The notes under the pieces were generated by a model, which saw nothing but the letters and a program-made list of their open reading frames with translations, had not been told where the DNA came from and searched no databases. Below are positions 36,465 through 46,005 of a stretch of 64,000 nt of DNA, piece after piece. The translations under genes were made by a program, and so were the position numbers. The DNA is from Sediminicola sp963974715 (GTDB lineage: Bacteria > Bacteroidota > Bacteroidia > Flavobacteriales > Flavobacteriaceae): the NCBI GenBank assembly GCA_963974715.1, contig CAXBDK010000004.1:124001-188000 (forward strand). The letters run 5' to 3'. Position 1 is the stretch's first letter; each line of letters starts with the position of its first letter.

Positions 36465-36941
36465 TTAAAATCTAAAGTGAGAGAATGCTTTGTTCGCTTC
36501 TGCCATTTTATGGGTGTCCGTTCTTTTCTTAACGGCTGCACCTTCTTCCTTGGCCGCAGCCAAAATTTCACCGGCCAACTTTTGTGACATGGCCTTCTCG
36601 TTCCTTTTACGGGAATAACTGATCAACCATTTCATGGCGGTGGAAATCTTCCTGTCCGGCCTGATCTGCATGGGGATCTGAAAAGTGGCGCCCCCTACCC
36701 TTCTACTCCTTACCTCAACATGGGGCATTACATTGGAAAGGGCATCTTTCCACAACTCCAACGCTGTCTTTTCTTCATCCGTCTTCTTCTCCTCAACGAT
36801 ATCGATCGCATCGTAGAAAACCTTAAAGGCGATCGACTTTTTACCGTCCCACATCATCATGTTGACAAAACGCGTCACCAATTGATCGTTAAATCGTGGA
36901 TCTGGTAAAAGCGGTCTTTTCTTGGCCTGTTTTTTTCTCAT
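36465..36941 (-). CDS. rpsG: 30S ribosomal protein S7 (uS7)
   Basis: 158 residues. MRKKQAKKRPLLPDPRFND, FQIPMQIRPDRKISTAMKWL and the end AEANKAFSHFRF are diagnostic. It nucleates the 30S head and contacts E-site tRNA; in E. coli it represses str translation. It lies 23 nt downstream of rpsL. Confidence 0.98.
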   Translation of the reverse strand: MRKKQAKKRPLLPDPRFNDQLVTRFVNMMMWDGKKSIAFKVFYDAIDIVEEKKTDEEKTALELWKDALSNVMPHVEVRSRRVGGATFQIPMQIRPDRKISTAMKWLISYSRKRNEKAMSQKLAGEILAAAKEEGAAVKKRTDTHKMAEANKAFSHFRF

Positions 36942-36964
36942 GTCTTCTCTTTAAAAAGTTGTAA

Positions 36965-37339
36965 TTACTTCTTAGGTCGTTTTGCACCGTATTTGGACCT
37001 TCTCTGGGTCCTTCCGGCAACTCCTGCCGTATCCAAGGCCCCCCTTACGATATGGTACCTAACACCGGGCAAATCCTTTACCCTTCCGCCCCTTACCAAT
37101 ACTATCGAGTGCTCTTGGAGGTTGTGTCCCTCTCCGGGAATGTAGGCGTTCACCTCTTTACCGTTCGTCAACCTTACCCTTGCGACCTTTCGCATTGCCG
37201 AGTTCGGTTTCTTAGGTGTAGTGGTGTAAACACGCGTACATACCCCTCTTCTTTGGGGACACGAATCCAAAGCAGCCGATTTACTCTTCTTGGTAATCGT
37301 GGCCCTTCCTTTTCGTACTAATTGTGAAATTGTTGGCAT
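36965..37339 (-). CDS. rpsL: 30S ribosomal protein S12 (uS12)
   Basis: 124 residues. PTISQLVRKGRATITKKSKS, CTRVYTTTPKKPNSAMRKVA and DLPGVRYHIVRGALDTAGV are conserved. The streptomycin-relevant lysines are present in TPKKPNS and in the GRVKDLPG segment, matching the sensitive sequence. It is first in the block, with the promoter at 37384-37413. Confidence 0.98.
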   Translation of the reverse strand: MPTISQLVRKGRATITKKSKSAALDSCPQRRGVCTRVYTTTPKKPNSAMRKVARVRLTNGKEVNAYIPGEGHNLQEHSIVLVRGGRVKDLPGVRYHIVRGALDTAGVAGRTQRRSKYGAKRPKK

Positions 37340-37755
37340 ACTATAATATATATGTATAAAACTTACCCTCTTTTAAGGGCTGGCAAATGTAGTGATTTAA
37401 AATAATAATCCAAACCCCAAGGCATTAATTTTCAATGTTTTTTTCCATTTAAACCAAGGATACCGTAAAAACCTTACATCTCCCCGTTTAATGGATTGTA
37501 GCTGGCCCAACCATCGGAACGCAGGACGCCCGCATTACAAAAACTGAACGCATTCATACCTAAAACCTGGCAAAATGTCAAAAAATCAATAATTAAACAA
37601 TTTGCGGGCGTCAAAATACCTAATTCACAAATTTCACAGCGCATTACTAAATTGTTAATATTTTTAAGATTCATCTTAAATTATTATTAAAATTAGCTTG
37701 CATTATTAACATTAAATTAGGATTTTAGCCATCAGCTAATTCAAATAATTAAAAA
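37340..37755. other. 416-bp divergent intergenic region, rpsL / susC
   Basis: It holds the rpsL promoter on the minus side. Toward susC the last 130 bp are very A+T-rich. A TTG at 37698 followed 17 nt later by TAGGATTT is only a weak promoter match. The middle (about 37470-37620) is less A+T-rich but has no convincing gene, tRNA or strong hairpin. Confidence 0.6.
37384..37413 (-). promoter_or_regulatory. Promoter of the rpsL/str-ribosomal block (TTG-N19-TACATTTG)
   Basis: On the minus strand a TTG (37411-37413) is followed by exactly 19 nt and TACATTTG (37384-37391). This matches the Bacteroidota consensus TTG-N19-TANNTTTG in both boxes and spacing. The rpsL ATG lies 44 nt beyond the -7 box. 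Confidence 0.8.
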
Positions 37756-40700
37756 ATGAGAACAGATTTAAATGGAATCTTGACGCTTCTATTGGCGTTT
37801 GTTGTGCATCTGACATTTGCACAGGAAAAAACGATTTCAGGGACGGTAACAGACCAATATGGTCTGCCGTTGCCTGGGGTCAACATTATTGCGGAGGGCA
37901 CCACGACGGGTACCCAAACCGATTTCGATGGCAACTTCACCATCAGTGCCAGTACTGGCCAGACCCTACTTTTTACCTATATAGGACAAAAGGCGGAACG
38001 GGTCACAGTAGGTGCGGCCAACACTATTAACGTTCAAATGTCCGAAGATGCCCAAGCCCTCGAAGAGGTGGTCGTTACGGCCCAGGGCATCAAAAGGGAG
38101 AAAAAAGCCCTAGGGTATGCCGTTGCTTCCGTAGGTGCCGAGCAATTGGAGCAAAAAGCGGAAGGCGATGTTGGGCGTATCTTGAACGGAAAGGCATCAG
38201 GGGTGCAGATAAATGCGGCCAGTGGCGTTTCTGGTTCGGCCACCAATATTATCATTAGGGGGTATACATCCCTTTCCGGTTCTAACCAACCGCTTTTTAT
38301 CGTGGATGGGGTTCCCTTTAGTTCGGACACCAACTCCCAAGGAAGTGCCATCGACGGTAACAGTGGATCCAGTAGGTTCCTAGATCTAGACCCCAACAAC
38401 ATTGAAAATGTAAACGTACTGAAAGGGCTCGCTGCAGCCAACCTTTATGGTACTGCCGGTAGGAACGGGGTAATCTTGATAACCACGAAGGCAGGTGCCT
38501 CCGGAAACGCCAAATCCAAATCGGAAATTACCGTTAGCCAGTCCGTCTTCTACAATGAGATTTCTACCCTGCCCGATTACCAGAATTCATTTGGTAACGG
38601 ATTCGATCAGGCATACGGGGAATTCTTCAGTAACTTTGGCCCCGCTTTTGACGATCCTAACGATGCCAACTTTGGTGCCGCATTTAGGGGAAGGACCGAC
38701 GATGGCACTATCCTTATCAGACATCCATATTCGGTAAATGCTGCCGTGCGAAATGCCTTTCCGGAATACAACGATGCTACCTACGAATACAAACCTTATG
38801 ATAACGTAAAGGATTTCTTTAGGACCGGAACGGTTCTGAACACGTCCATCAACGCAAGGGGCGCTTCCACCGATGGCAAAATTTCCTATAATGCCAATTT
38901 TGGGAACATGACCGATGAAGGGTTTACTCCTGGCAATAAACTGCAAAGGACCACCATTGGTTTTGGCGGCAAAGCTGAACTGAGCAATAGGTTTACCATA
39001 AACGGTACCATGAACTTTTCAAAGACCGACCTTAAATCGCCCCCAATTGCGGCCAGTCAGGGTAACGGATCCTTTGGAACCGGTGCGTCCGTATTTGGCC
39101 ATCTTTTCTTTACCCCACGTAGTGTGGACCTAATGGGATTGCCCTTCCAAAGTCCCATTGATGGTAGGAGCATATATTATAGGGGAGGTAACGACATCCA
39201 AAACCCACGATGGACCGCTGCCAATGCCTTTGCGAACCAATTGACCAACAGGTTTTTTGGTAGTTCGCAGATCAGCTATAAGCTAAATGACAACCTGAAC
39301 GTCTTTTGGAGGACCGGTCTGGATTTCTATACGGAGCGTAACGAAATAGGCCAGAATAAAGGAGGGGCAGAAGGATATTTACAAGGCCGTTACCAGACCT
39401 TTGATAACAGGAACACCATCTGGGACCATACCCTACAATTGAACGGTGCATATCTCTTGACCGAAAAATTGGACATGAACATCAACCTAGGTGCCACCTC
39501 CAGAAGAACCGAATTCTCAAGGCAAGGGGTTACCAGTGACCAACAGGCCATCTTCGGGGTATTCAAACATTTTAACTTTTCTACCCAAGCACCGGTACAG
39601 TACGATGAGATCCAAAACGTAGTGGGACTCTATGCACAGACGGAGTTTGGTTATGACAATTTTGCGTACTTGACCTTGGCGGCCAGGAACGACTGGGTTT
39701 CCAACTTTGTGGAAAACTCCATTTTCTATCCTTCCGCCAGTTTATCCCTTCTTCCCACTGCCGTAATTGACGGACTCCAATCGGACGGCGGGCTCAATTT
39801 TCTAAAACTTAGGGTAGGTTACGGTACTTCTGCAGGTTTCACCGATGGATATCCGGTAGCGAACGTATCCAACCTTAATACTAGGGATTTTGTTACGGGA
39901 GGCAATGTAGTGGTACCATCCGTCGGGGTCTCTGACGATTTGGGGAACGTACTGTTAAAGCCCGAGCTACTAAAAGAAATCGAACTGGGTCTGGAATCCA
40001 GATTTATACAGAACAGGTTGAGCTTGGATGTCTCCGTTTACAAAAAAACAACAACGGATCTTATCACCAATAGGCCGTTGGACCCCTCCACAGGATATAC
40101 CAATACGGTGACCAACATAGGCGAGGTACAGGTAAAGGGAATCGAGGCCGACTTTGGATATGCCGTATTCAGAAATGACGATAATGGTTTTAACTGGAAC
40201 ATCAACGCAAACTTTACCGCTGACGAATCTACTGTGAACGATTTGGGAGCCGATACAGACAATATTAACGTTGGTGGCATTTTTTCAGATCTTTCCAATT
40301 TTGCGGTCCCCGGAAGGCCTTTTGGAGTCATTATGGGATCAAGGGTATTACGGGACGACAATGGCAACAAAGTGGTGGCCAGTACCGGTAGCTATGTGAT
40401 TGAAAATGGGCTGTTCGAAATTGGAGATCCCAATGCCGATTGGAGACTGAACGTGGGCAACTCCTTTTCCTATAAGAACATTACCATAGGAATGGACTGG
40501 TCCTATAGACATGGGGGCGATGTGTATTCCAATACCATTTCCGCTTTGATAGGAAGGGGGCTTTCCTCCGATACGGAAGATCGACTTTCCACTTTTATCC
40601 TTCCAGCCGTAAAGGCGGATGGTAGTGTAAACGATATTCAGATCAACAACTCGGATTACTATTTTAGCAATATTGCCTTCGGGCCCAGTGAACTGCAGGT

Positions 40701-40962
40701 ATATGACGGTAGTACGATCCGGTTACGGGAGGTAAGTTTGGGCTATTCACTGCCCAAGAAAATACTTGACAAAACTCCTTTTGGCTCGTTGAGCATAACG
40801 TTCAGTGGACAGAACCTTTGGTTTAAAGGGATCAATGTTCCCAAAGGCACCAATTTTGATCCGGAAAACCTTGGGGTCGGGGTTGGAAATGCACTTGGGT
40901 TCGACTTTATCAACAGCCCAGGGTCCAGAAGATATGGTATGTCCTTAAAAGCAACATTCTAA
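37756..40962 (+). CDS. SusC/RagA family TonB-linked outer-membrane protein
   Basis: 1068 residues. A signal peptide (1-22, ending FAQ) precedes a carboxypeptidase-regulatory-like domain (about 25-105, ISGTVTDQYGLPLPGVNI). The TonB box LEEVVVTAQG lies near 107-116, then the plug (VGRILNGKASGVQIN, IIIRGYTSLSG, LFIVDGVPF) and a 22-strand-type barrel ending in Phe. It imports oligomers through the outer membrane with energy from TonB. The susD gene starts 11 nt later. No sigma/anti-sigma pair, hybrid two-component system or glycoside hydrolase lies beside it, so the substrate cannot be named. Confidence 0.96.
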   Translation: MRTDLNGILTLLLAFVVHLTFAQEKTISGTVTDQYGLPLPGVNIIAEGTTTGTQTDFDGNFTISASTGQTLLFTYIGQKAERVTVGAANTINVQMSEDAQALEEVVVTAQGIKREKKALGYAVASVGAEQLEQKAEGDVGRILNGKASGVQINAASGVSGSATNIIIRGYTSLSGSNQPLFIVDGVPFSSDTNSQGSAIDGNSGSSRFLDLDPNNIENVNVLKGLAAANLYGTAGRNGVILITTKAGASGNAKSKSEITVSQSVFYNEISTLPDYQNSFGNGFDQAYGEFFSNFGPAFDDPNDANFGAAFRGRTDDGTILIRHPYSVNAAVRNAFPEYNDATYEYKPYDNVKDFFRTGTVLNTSINARGASTDGKISYNANFGNMTDEGFTPGNKLQRTTIGFGGKAELSNRFTINGTMNFSKTDLKSPPIAASQGNGSFGTGASVFGHLFFTPRSVDLMGLPFQSPIDGRSIYYRGGNDIQNPRWTAANAFANQLTNRFFGSSQISYKLNDNLNVFWRTGLDFYTERNEIGQNKGGAEGYLQGRYQTFDNRNTIWDHTLQLNGAYLLTEKLDMNINLGATSRRTEFSRQGVTSDQQAIFGVFKHFNFSTQAPVQYDEIQNVVGLYAQTEFGYDNFAYLTLAARNDWVSNFVENSIFYPSASLSLLPTAVIDGLQSDGGLNFLKLRVGYGTSAGFTDGYPVANVSNLNTRDFVTGGNVVVPSVGVSDDLGNVLLKPELLKEIELGLESRFIQNRLSLDVSVYKKTTTDLITNRPLDPSTGYTNTVTNIGEVQVKGIEADFGYAVFRNDDNGFNWNINANFTADESTVNDLGADTDNINVGGIFSDLSNFAVPGRPFGVIMGSRVLRDDNGNKVVASTGSYVIENGLFEIGDPNADWRLNVGNSFSYKNITIGMDWSYRHGGDVYSNTISALIGRGLSSDTEDRLSTFILPAVKADGSVNDIQINNSDYYFSNIAFGPSELQVYDGSTIRLREVSLGYSLPKKILDKTPFGSLSITFSGQNLWFKGINVPKGTNFDPENLGVGVGNALGFDFINSPGSRRYGMSLKATF

Positions 40963-40973
40963 AAAATATACAA

Positions 40974-42653
40974 ATGAAAATATTTATAAAAAACTTAGTT
41001 CTAACCCTATTCTCGGCGGGACTTATCATTTCCTGCGAGAGTACCGAGCTTGATCTGACCGAAAACCCTAATGCCGTAAGTGAAGGTACTGCCGATTTCT
41101 TTTTGAACGGGGTGCAAGAGGAATTTGGCCGATTTGCCGAAACCTTTGGCACCAATGGAGCGGAAGTGACCCGAATCAGTTATATGGGTACCAGGCTGTA
41201 CGACCAGGCCTACTCCCCTGCTTCCCAAGATGGGGAGTGGAGAAATGCCTATTCTTCCATATTGGCCGATCTTTATGAAATGTATCCCTTGGCCCAAGAG
41301 AACAATTTAAAACGTCATATCGGAATGGGGCAGGTCATGGAAGCCTTTACAGTCGTTACCTTGGTGGATTTCTATGGGGATGTTCCTTATTCCGAAGCTA
41401 TCTTGGGATTGGACAACCTAAACCCAGCTGCAGATAGCGGGGCCTCTATCTATGCCGCTGCACTTGGCCTCTTGGACAGTGCCATCGCCAATTTTAACGA
41501 TACAGACAATGCCGTAGACCCAAGTAATGACTACTACTACGGAGGGGACTGGGAAAAATGGATCAAAGTCGCCAACTCCCTTAAAATTAAAATCTATGCC
41601 CAGAGCAGATTGGTTGATAGCGGTGCCGTTGCGGCCATAAACAGTATTGTTGCCAGCGGGGACTATATCACGGAAGTGGAGGACGACTTTCAATTTACGT
41701 GGGCCACCAACGTGGTGAATCCCGATTCAAGACATCCAAAATACGCCGATAACTATACCCCCACCGGTGCAGGGGCCTATTTGTCCAACTGGTTGATGAA
41801 CTATATGGACAACGGTAAGGTAGGCAATGAATCCACCGTATACGAAGGTGCTGATCCGCGTATCCGTTACTATTTCTACAGACAGGCGCCTTGTACCCCT
41901 GGAAATGGCTGTGACACGAACCAACAAGAACTTTCCTGTAGCGTGGAGCCAGCACCGGCCCATTACACCGCAGGGGGATTTACCTTCTGCAACCTGCCCA
42001 ATGGATATTGGGGAAGGGACCATGGGGATGATGATGGAACCCCACCGGATACCAACAAAAGGACCACTTATGGCGTATATCCAGCAGGTGGACAGTTCGA
42101 TGATAGTTCCTTTGCCGCCGTAGACCTTGGAACCGGTGGCGGAGGTGCGGGCATCACCCCTATCTTCTTGGCCCAGACCATTGATTTCTTAATGGCGGAA
42201 CTGGCCTATGAGGCCAATGACCTGCCCACTGCCAAAAGCATGATGTTGGATGGCATAGAAAAATCCATCACAAAAGTGATGTCCTTTGGCGCCCTTGACG
42301 GGGATGCGGATGCATCCGCTGCACCATTACCAGAGGATGTTGAAGATTACATTGCCGAAGTGGATGCCCTATTTGAAGCTGCTACCGGGGATGAGAAATT
42401 CAATATCCTTGCCAAGGAATTTTTTGTGACCCAATTTGGAAATGGGATCGACGCCTATAACTTCTATAGAAGAACAGGTTTCCCGAGCGACCTACAGCCC
42501 AACTTGGAACCAAATCCAGGAGGCTTTATAAGGTCTTTCCTATTGCCCTCAGTGTACGCCAACAATAACAGCAATGCCACTCAAAAACCGGATGTTAGCT
42601 CTAAGGTTTTCTGGGACACAAATCCTGATTCTGGTTTTCCATTATCAAACTAA
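40974..42653 (+). CDS. SusD/RagB family nutrient-binding lipoprotein
   Basis: 559 residues. The lipobox IISC-E near residue 21 predicts a lipid-anchored surface protein. SusD features include LTENPNAVS near the mature start, TPR-like helices (VMEAFTVVTLVDFYGDVPYSEA, a family hallmark in part), KIKIYAQSRLVDSG and the late region NAYNFYRRTGFPSDLQP-like (here IDAYNFYRRTGFPSDLQP). It forms the lid over the SusC barrel and binds the substrate. An internal Cys-rich insert (PCTPGNGCDTNQQELSCS) is noticeable. Confidence 0.95.
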   Translation: MKIFIKNLVLTLFSAGLIISCESTELDLTENPNAVSEGTADFFLNGVQEEFGRFAETFGTNGAEVTRISYMGTRLYDQAYSPASQDGEWRNAYSSILADLYEMYPLAQENNLKRHIGMGQVMEAFTVVTLVDFYGDVPYSEAILGLDNLNPAADSGASIYAAALGLLDSAIANFNDTDNAVDPSNDYYYGGDWEKWIKVANSLKIKIYAQSRLVDSGAVAAINSIVASGDYITEVEDDFQFTWATNVVNPDSRHPKYADNYTPTGAGAYLSNWLMNYMDNGKVGNESTVYEGADPRIRYYFYRQAPCTPGNGCDTNQQELSCSVEPAPAHYTAGGFTFCNLPNGYWGRDHGDDDGTPPDTNKRTTYGVYPAGGQFDDSSFAAVDLGTGGGGAGITPIFLAQTIDFLMAELAYEANDLPTAKSMMLDGIEKSITKVMSFGALDGDADASAAPLPEDVEDYIAEVDALFEAATGDEKFNILAKEFFVTQFGNGIDAYNFYRRTGFPSDLQPNLEPNPGGFIRSFLLPSVYANNNSNATQKPDVSSKVFWDTNPDSGFPLSN

Positions 42654-42665
42654 ACAAAGAGAATT

Positions 42666-43550
42666 ATGAAAAGATATATAAAAAATACCATCATACTTTC
42701 CGTTGCCGGGGCACTTGTTCTTTCATGTGATTCCGCCAATAAAACCGTGGACGACGTCTTCGATGAAGTTACCAGGGGCGCAGTGTTCAGAGCTACTTCA
42801 TCAGCTGCGGACATATCCGGCCAGACCTTCGACTTTTCAGATGAATCATCCGAATATTCCGTAAGCTTTGAAGTGGAGGACAATGCGCAAGGTGGACTTT
42901 TGGAAGATGTGGACGTGTATGTTTCATTTACGAATGCCACAGATGAAGATGCTTCACTGGATGAGGTTTTAGTGGAAACATTGGATGCTTCCATGTTCAC
43001 TACCAATGAAAGTGGATTACCGGCCATTACCTATACTGTTTCTCTAGGCGAGTTGAGCACTGCTCTTGGTCTTGCTCCCGGTGATTACACCGGAGGGGAC
43101 AGCTTCACCCTCAGGTACGTCCTAAATTTAACGGATGGCAGGGCCTTTTCCAATAATAACCTTAATAGTACCGTATCGGGAGGTTCTTATTACCGATCTC
43201 CATTTATCTATACAGTACCCTTGGTATGCCCCCCCATCGAGCCAACTCCTGGTGAGTGGCAGCTTGAACTTCAGGACTCTTATGGTGATTCTTGGAACGG
43301 AGCTTCTTTAACGGTGACCTTGGATGGCGTGTCCACCAATTATAGCCATGAAGGAGGCGCTTCGACGTCCCATACCTTTACAGTTCCCAGTGGTACCGGT
43401 TCCATACAGATCACTTATAATGGCGGCTCCTATGACGAAGAGAACACCTTTCAGGTAACCTCGGCAAATGGCGAGACCGTTCTTGACCTGGGGCCTACCC
43501 CACCAGCTGGAACTCTGTTGTTTGATTTCTGTCTCCCATTAGATTTATAA
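42666..43550 (+). CDS. Surface lipoprotein, third gene of the SusCD cluster
   Basis: 294 residues with lipobox LVLSC-D at residue 21. Residues 30-190 are acidic beta-rich sequence of no family I know. Residues about 197-294 form a separate beta domain beginning EWQLELQDSYGDSWNGASLTV (in part), a motif seen in many secreted Bacteroidota proteins. It starts 12 nt after susD, so it is cotranscribed and could be a surface substrate-binding protein. The terminator at 43575-43608 ends the unit. The ligand is unknown. Confidence 0.8.
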   Translation: MKRYIKNTIILSVAGALVLSCDSANKTVDDVFDEVTRGAVFRATSSAADISGQTFDFSDESSEYSVSFEVEDNAQGGLLEDVDVYVSFTNATDEDASLDEVLVETLDASMFTTNESGLPAITYTVSLGELSTALGLAPGDYTGGDSFTLRYVLNLTDGRAFSNNNLNSTVSGGSYYRSPFIYTVPLVCPPIEPTPGEWQLELQDSYGDSWNGASLTVTLDGVSTNYSHEGGASTSHTFTVPSGTGSIQITYNGGSYDEENTFQVTSANGETVLDLGPTPPAGTLLFDFCLPLDL

Positions 43551-43574
43551 CCGAGTCTAAAAGTAGTAATATAC

Positions 43575-43608
43575 AAGTGGTGCAAGCGTTGTTTGCACCA
43601 CTTTTTAT
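43575..43608 (+). terminator. Terminator of the SusCD cluster
   Basis: AAGTGGTGCAA and TTGCACCACTT form an 11-bp perfect stem with a 7-nt loop, followed by a short T-run (TTTATAT). It lies 25 bp past the 294-aa gene and separates the cluster from the arylsulfotransferase-like gene. Confidence 0.88.
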
Positions 43609-43840
43609 ATTAAAACAATATTTGCATAGTCTGTCTTTTTTAGAAGCTTTTGACGAAACCAGTATGCCCTGATCAAGCTTACGGGACATATGCGGAAAAC
43701 CATCATCCCATTTGATATAAGCGCCCTAACATCATAAATCCTACTTGCCGGGTCAAAATCGAAAAAAAGATGAAATTGTATTCCTGCACTGGCTTTAATT
43801 TTGTTTACATCCCTATTATTACCCCTTATAAATAAATTAT

Positions 43841-45187
43841 ATGGATCCAAAAAGAATATCCGTCCGCTTATTAGTCCTACTATTTTTATGCGGAATCATA
43901 TCCTCATGCTCAAATGATGATAACAATACCCCAATCCCTATTGTAGAAGAGAATTTAGAAGAGCCCCCCATCGAGAAACCTGAAGAGGAAAATTCGGAAG
44001 AGGAACCGGCTATAGTGGAGGGAGAACTGGGATCGGTAACCTTCTTTCACAAAGATCTGATACAGGATCATGTTATCCTCGTAAACGATGCCATGGACAA
44101 TCGGGTCTACCTTATGGACACCAATGCAAATCTTGTGCACGAATGGCCATTGGGCGATCGTAAAATAGGAAATGACGCCTTTTTGTTACCGGATGGAACC
44201 CTTTTGGCATCTCTACAGGCCACAAATCCCGAAATTCTTTTCGGAGGTTTTGGAGGTAAGATCCAGCTTATCGGAAAAAACGGGGAAACTCTTTGGAATT
44301 TCGACTATTCCGATAGCCTTAAACGGACTCATCACGACGTCGAAATGCTTCCCAACGGAAATATATTGGCCATAGCATGGGAAAAAATGCCCCTACAGCT
44401 TGCCGTGGAAAACGGGTCCAATAGAAATGTGGACATTTATCCGGAATCCGTTCTGGAAATAAATCCCCATACCAATGTCATTGTATGGGAGTGGCACTCT
44501 TGGGACCATTTGGTACAGGATTTTGATGACACCAAGTTGAACTATGGAGTTGTATCCCAAAACCCGCAATTGATAAATCTTAACTATGTGGAAGCCCCCG
44601 ATGGAAATATCATGCATGCAAACGGTATCGCCTATGATGAGGACAATGACCTTATTTACCTAAGCGTGAATTTTTATAGCGAAGTTTGGGTGTTGGACCA
44701 TAGCACAACAACAGAGGTGGCCGCCACCCATGCCGGAGGCAACTTCGGAAAGGGCGGGGACCTTATATATCGCTTTGGCAATCCCAGCGCATACAATGAT
44801 AACATTTCGGTAAGGAAATTTTACAACAACCATTTTCCAAATTTGTTCGAGCCCGGAAAAATGCTGCTCTTTAGCAACGGAGGCAACCTAGAACAGTCCA
44901 GTATCTTTGAACTGCAACTCCCAGTGGAACTTTCGGAGCAACAAATACCCTTGAACACCTTCCCCACCGTTCTTTGGAGCTTTACGGACGAAAACCTTTA
45001 CTCACCAAAAGTTTCCGGAGCAGTACGCCTGTCCAATGGGAACACCTTGATAACAGAGGGTGACTATGGTATTTGGGAAGTAACCCCCAATTCTGAAGTG
45101 GTCTGGAAATTCGGAGCGGAAGGTTTCTTTTGGAGAGCATATAGCTATGCAAAAGATTCCGCTGCAATATTGGCCCTTGACCTATAA
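43841..45187 (+). CDS. Arylsulfotransferase (ASST)-like lipoprotein
   Basis: 448 residues. The lipobox ISSC-S near residue 26 is followed by Asp-Asp, which may act as a surface-export signal, and a Glu/Pro-rich linker to about 65. The rest is a beta-propeller of the ASST family (PF05935/PF14269): DNRVYLMDTNANLVHEWPLG, THHDVEMLPNGNILAIAW with the catalytic-type His pair, VIVWEWHSWDHLVQDFDD, and MHANGIAYDEDNDLIYLSV (in part). Known members transfer sulfate between phenols, but many propeller relatives are uncharacterised. It stands 290 bp downstream of the SusCD unit behind a terminator, so a joint role is only suggested. Confidence 0.85.
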   Translation: MDPKRISVRLLVLLFLCGIISSCSNDDNNTPIPIVEENLEEPPIEKPEEENSEEEPAIVEGELGSVTFFHKDLIQDHVILVNDAMDNRVYLMDTNANLVHEWPLGDRKIGNDAFLLPDGTLLASLQATNPEILFGGFGGKIQLIGKNGETLWNFDYSDSLKRTHHDVEMLPNGNILAIAWEKMPLQLAVENGSNRNVDIYPESVLEINPHTNVIVWEWHSWDHLVQDFDDTKLNYGVVSQNPQLINLNYVEAPDGNIMHANGIAYDEDNDLIYLSVNFYSEVWVLDHSTTTEVAATHAGGNFGKGGDLIYRFGNPSAYNDNISVRKFYNNHFPNLFEPGKMLLFSNGGNLEQSSIFELQLPVELSEQQIPLNTFPTVLWSFTDENLYSPKVSGAVRLSNGNTLITEGDYGIWEVTPNSEVVWKFGAEGFFWRAYSYAKDSAAILALDL

Positions 45188-45249
45188 CTGTAGGACATCA
45201 AAAAAGGGGAAAAGAGATATCTGCAAATAGATGATGCTAAATATTGTAC

Positions 45250-45257
45250 TACCTTTG
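45250..45257 (+). promoter_or_regulatory. -7 box of rlmB, 4 nt before the ATG
   Basis: TACCTTTG is an exact consensus match, followed by CCCC and ATG. With the usual start site a few bases past the box, the message would begin at or next to the start codon. No -33 TTG was found. Confidence 0.55.
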
Positions 45258-45261
45258 CCCC

Positions 45262-46005
45262 ATGAAAAATGACGATTATCAAATTTTTGGGATCCGTGCG
45301 ATTATAGAGGCGATCAATTCGGGAAAATCGGTGGACAAGGTCTTTATCCAAAAAGATCTAAAGGGAGACCTTATCAAGGAACTGGAGAACCTTATACGCA
45401 GAAATGGCGTTGGTTTCTCCTATGTACCCGTAGAAAAATTGAACCGACTCACGAAAGGCAACCACCAAGGGGTCGTGGCCTCCATCTCCCCTATTGTTTT
45501 TCATGACTTGGAAGAATTGGTGGAAAAAGTTCTGGAAAAACCAAAAACGCCCTTGTTCCTCTTGTTAGATCAACTATCGGATGTCCGTAATTTTGGGGCC
45601 ATCATAAGAACGGCCGAATGTACGGGTGTAGATGCCATCATTATCCAAAAAAAAGGCGCCGCACCGGTTACGGCCGACACCATCAAAACTTCTGCTGGTG
45701 CAGCTTTTAAGGTCCCCATAGCAAAAGTCGACCATTTAAAGGATGCCGTTTTCTATCTTCAGTCGTCCGGAATTAAAGTGATCTGTGCGACCGAAAAAAC
45801 ACAAAAAACCTTGTACGATGTTTCCTTTTCGGAACCCTGTGCAATAGTCATGGGTTCGGAAGATATGGGTATTTCCCCCTCCATCCTTAAGGTTTCCGAC
45901 GACAGCGCCAAATTGCCCCTTTTGGGAGAAATCGGTTCCCTTAACGTCTCCGTAGCATGCGGTGTTTTCCTATACGAGGTAGTGCGTCAACGACAATTGG
46001 CCTAA
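45262..46005 (+). CDS. rlmB: 23S rRNA 2'-O-methyltransferase, SpoU/TrmH type (RlmB)
   Basis: The ATG at 45262 gives 247 residues; an earlier ATG would lie upstream of the -7 box and is rejected. The N-terminal substrate-binding domain (IFGIRAIIEAINSGKSVDKV) is followed by the SPOUT knot: LFLLLDQLSDVRNFGAIIRTAE (part), CAIVMGSEDMGIS and GSLNVSVACGVFLYEV. It methylates G2251-type sites in the 23S P loop using SAM. Its stop overlaps that of the convergent rhomboid gene by 4 bases. Confidence 0.93.
   Translation: MKNDDYQIFGIRAIIEAINSGKSVDKVFIQKDLKGDLIKELENLIRRNGVGFSYVPVEKLNRLTKGNHQGVVASISPIVFHDLEELVEKVLEKPKTPLFLLLDQLSDVRNFGAIIRTAECTGVDAIIIQKKGAAPVTADTIKTSAGAAFKVPIAKVDHLKDAVFYLQSSGIKVICATEKTQKTLYDVSFSEPCAIVMGSEDMGISPSILKVSDDSAKLPLLGEIGSLNVSVACGVFLYEVVRQRQLA

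Noticed and set aside
37474..37674. 66-residue minus-strand frame between rpsL and susC
   Set aside because: No family, no promoter or terminator, atypical composition; more likely noncoding.
43605..43850. 81-residue minus-strand frame between the SusCD terminator and the ASST-like gene
   Set aside because: It overlaps the terminator tail and the start of the ASST-like gene and resembles no family.
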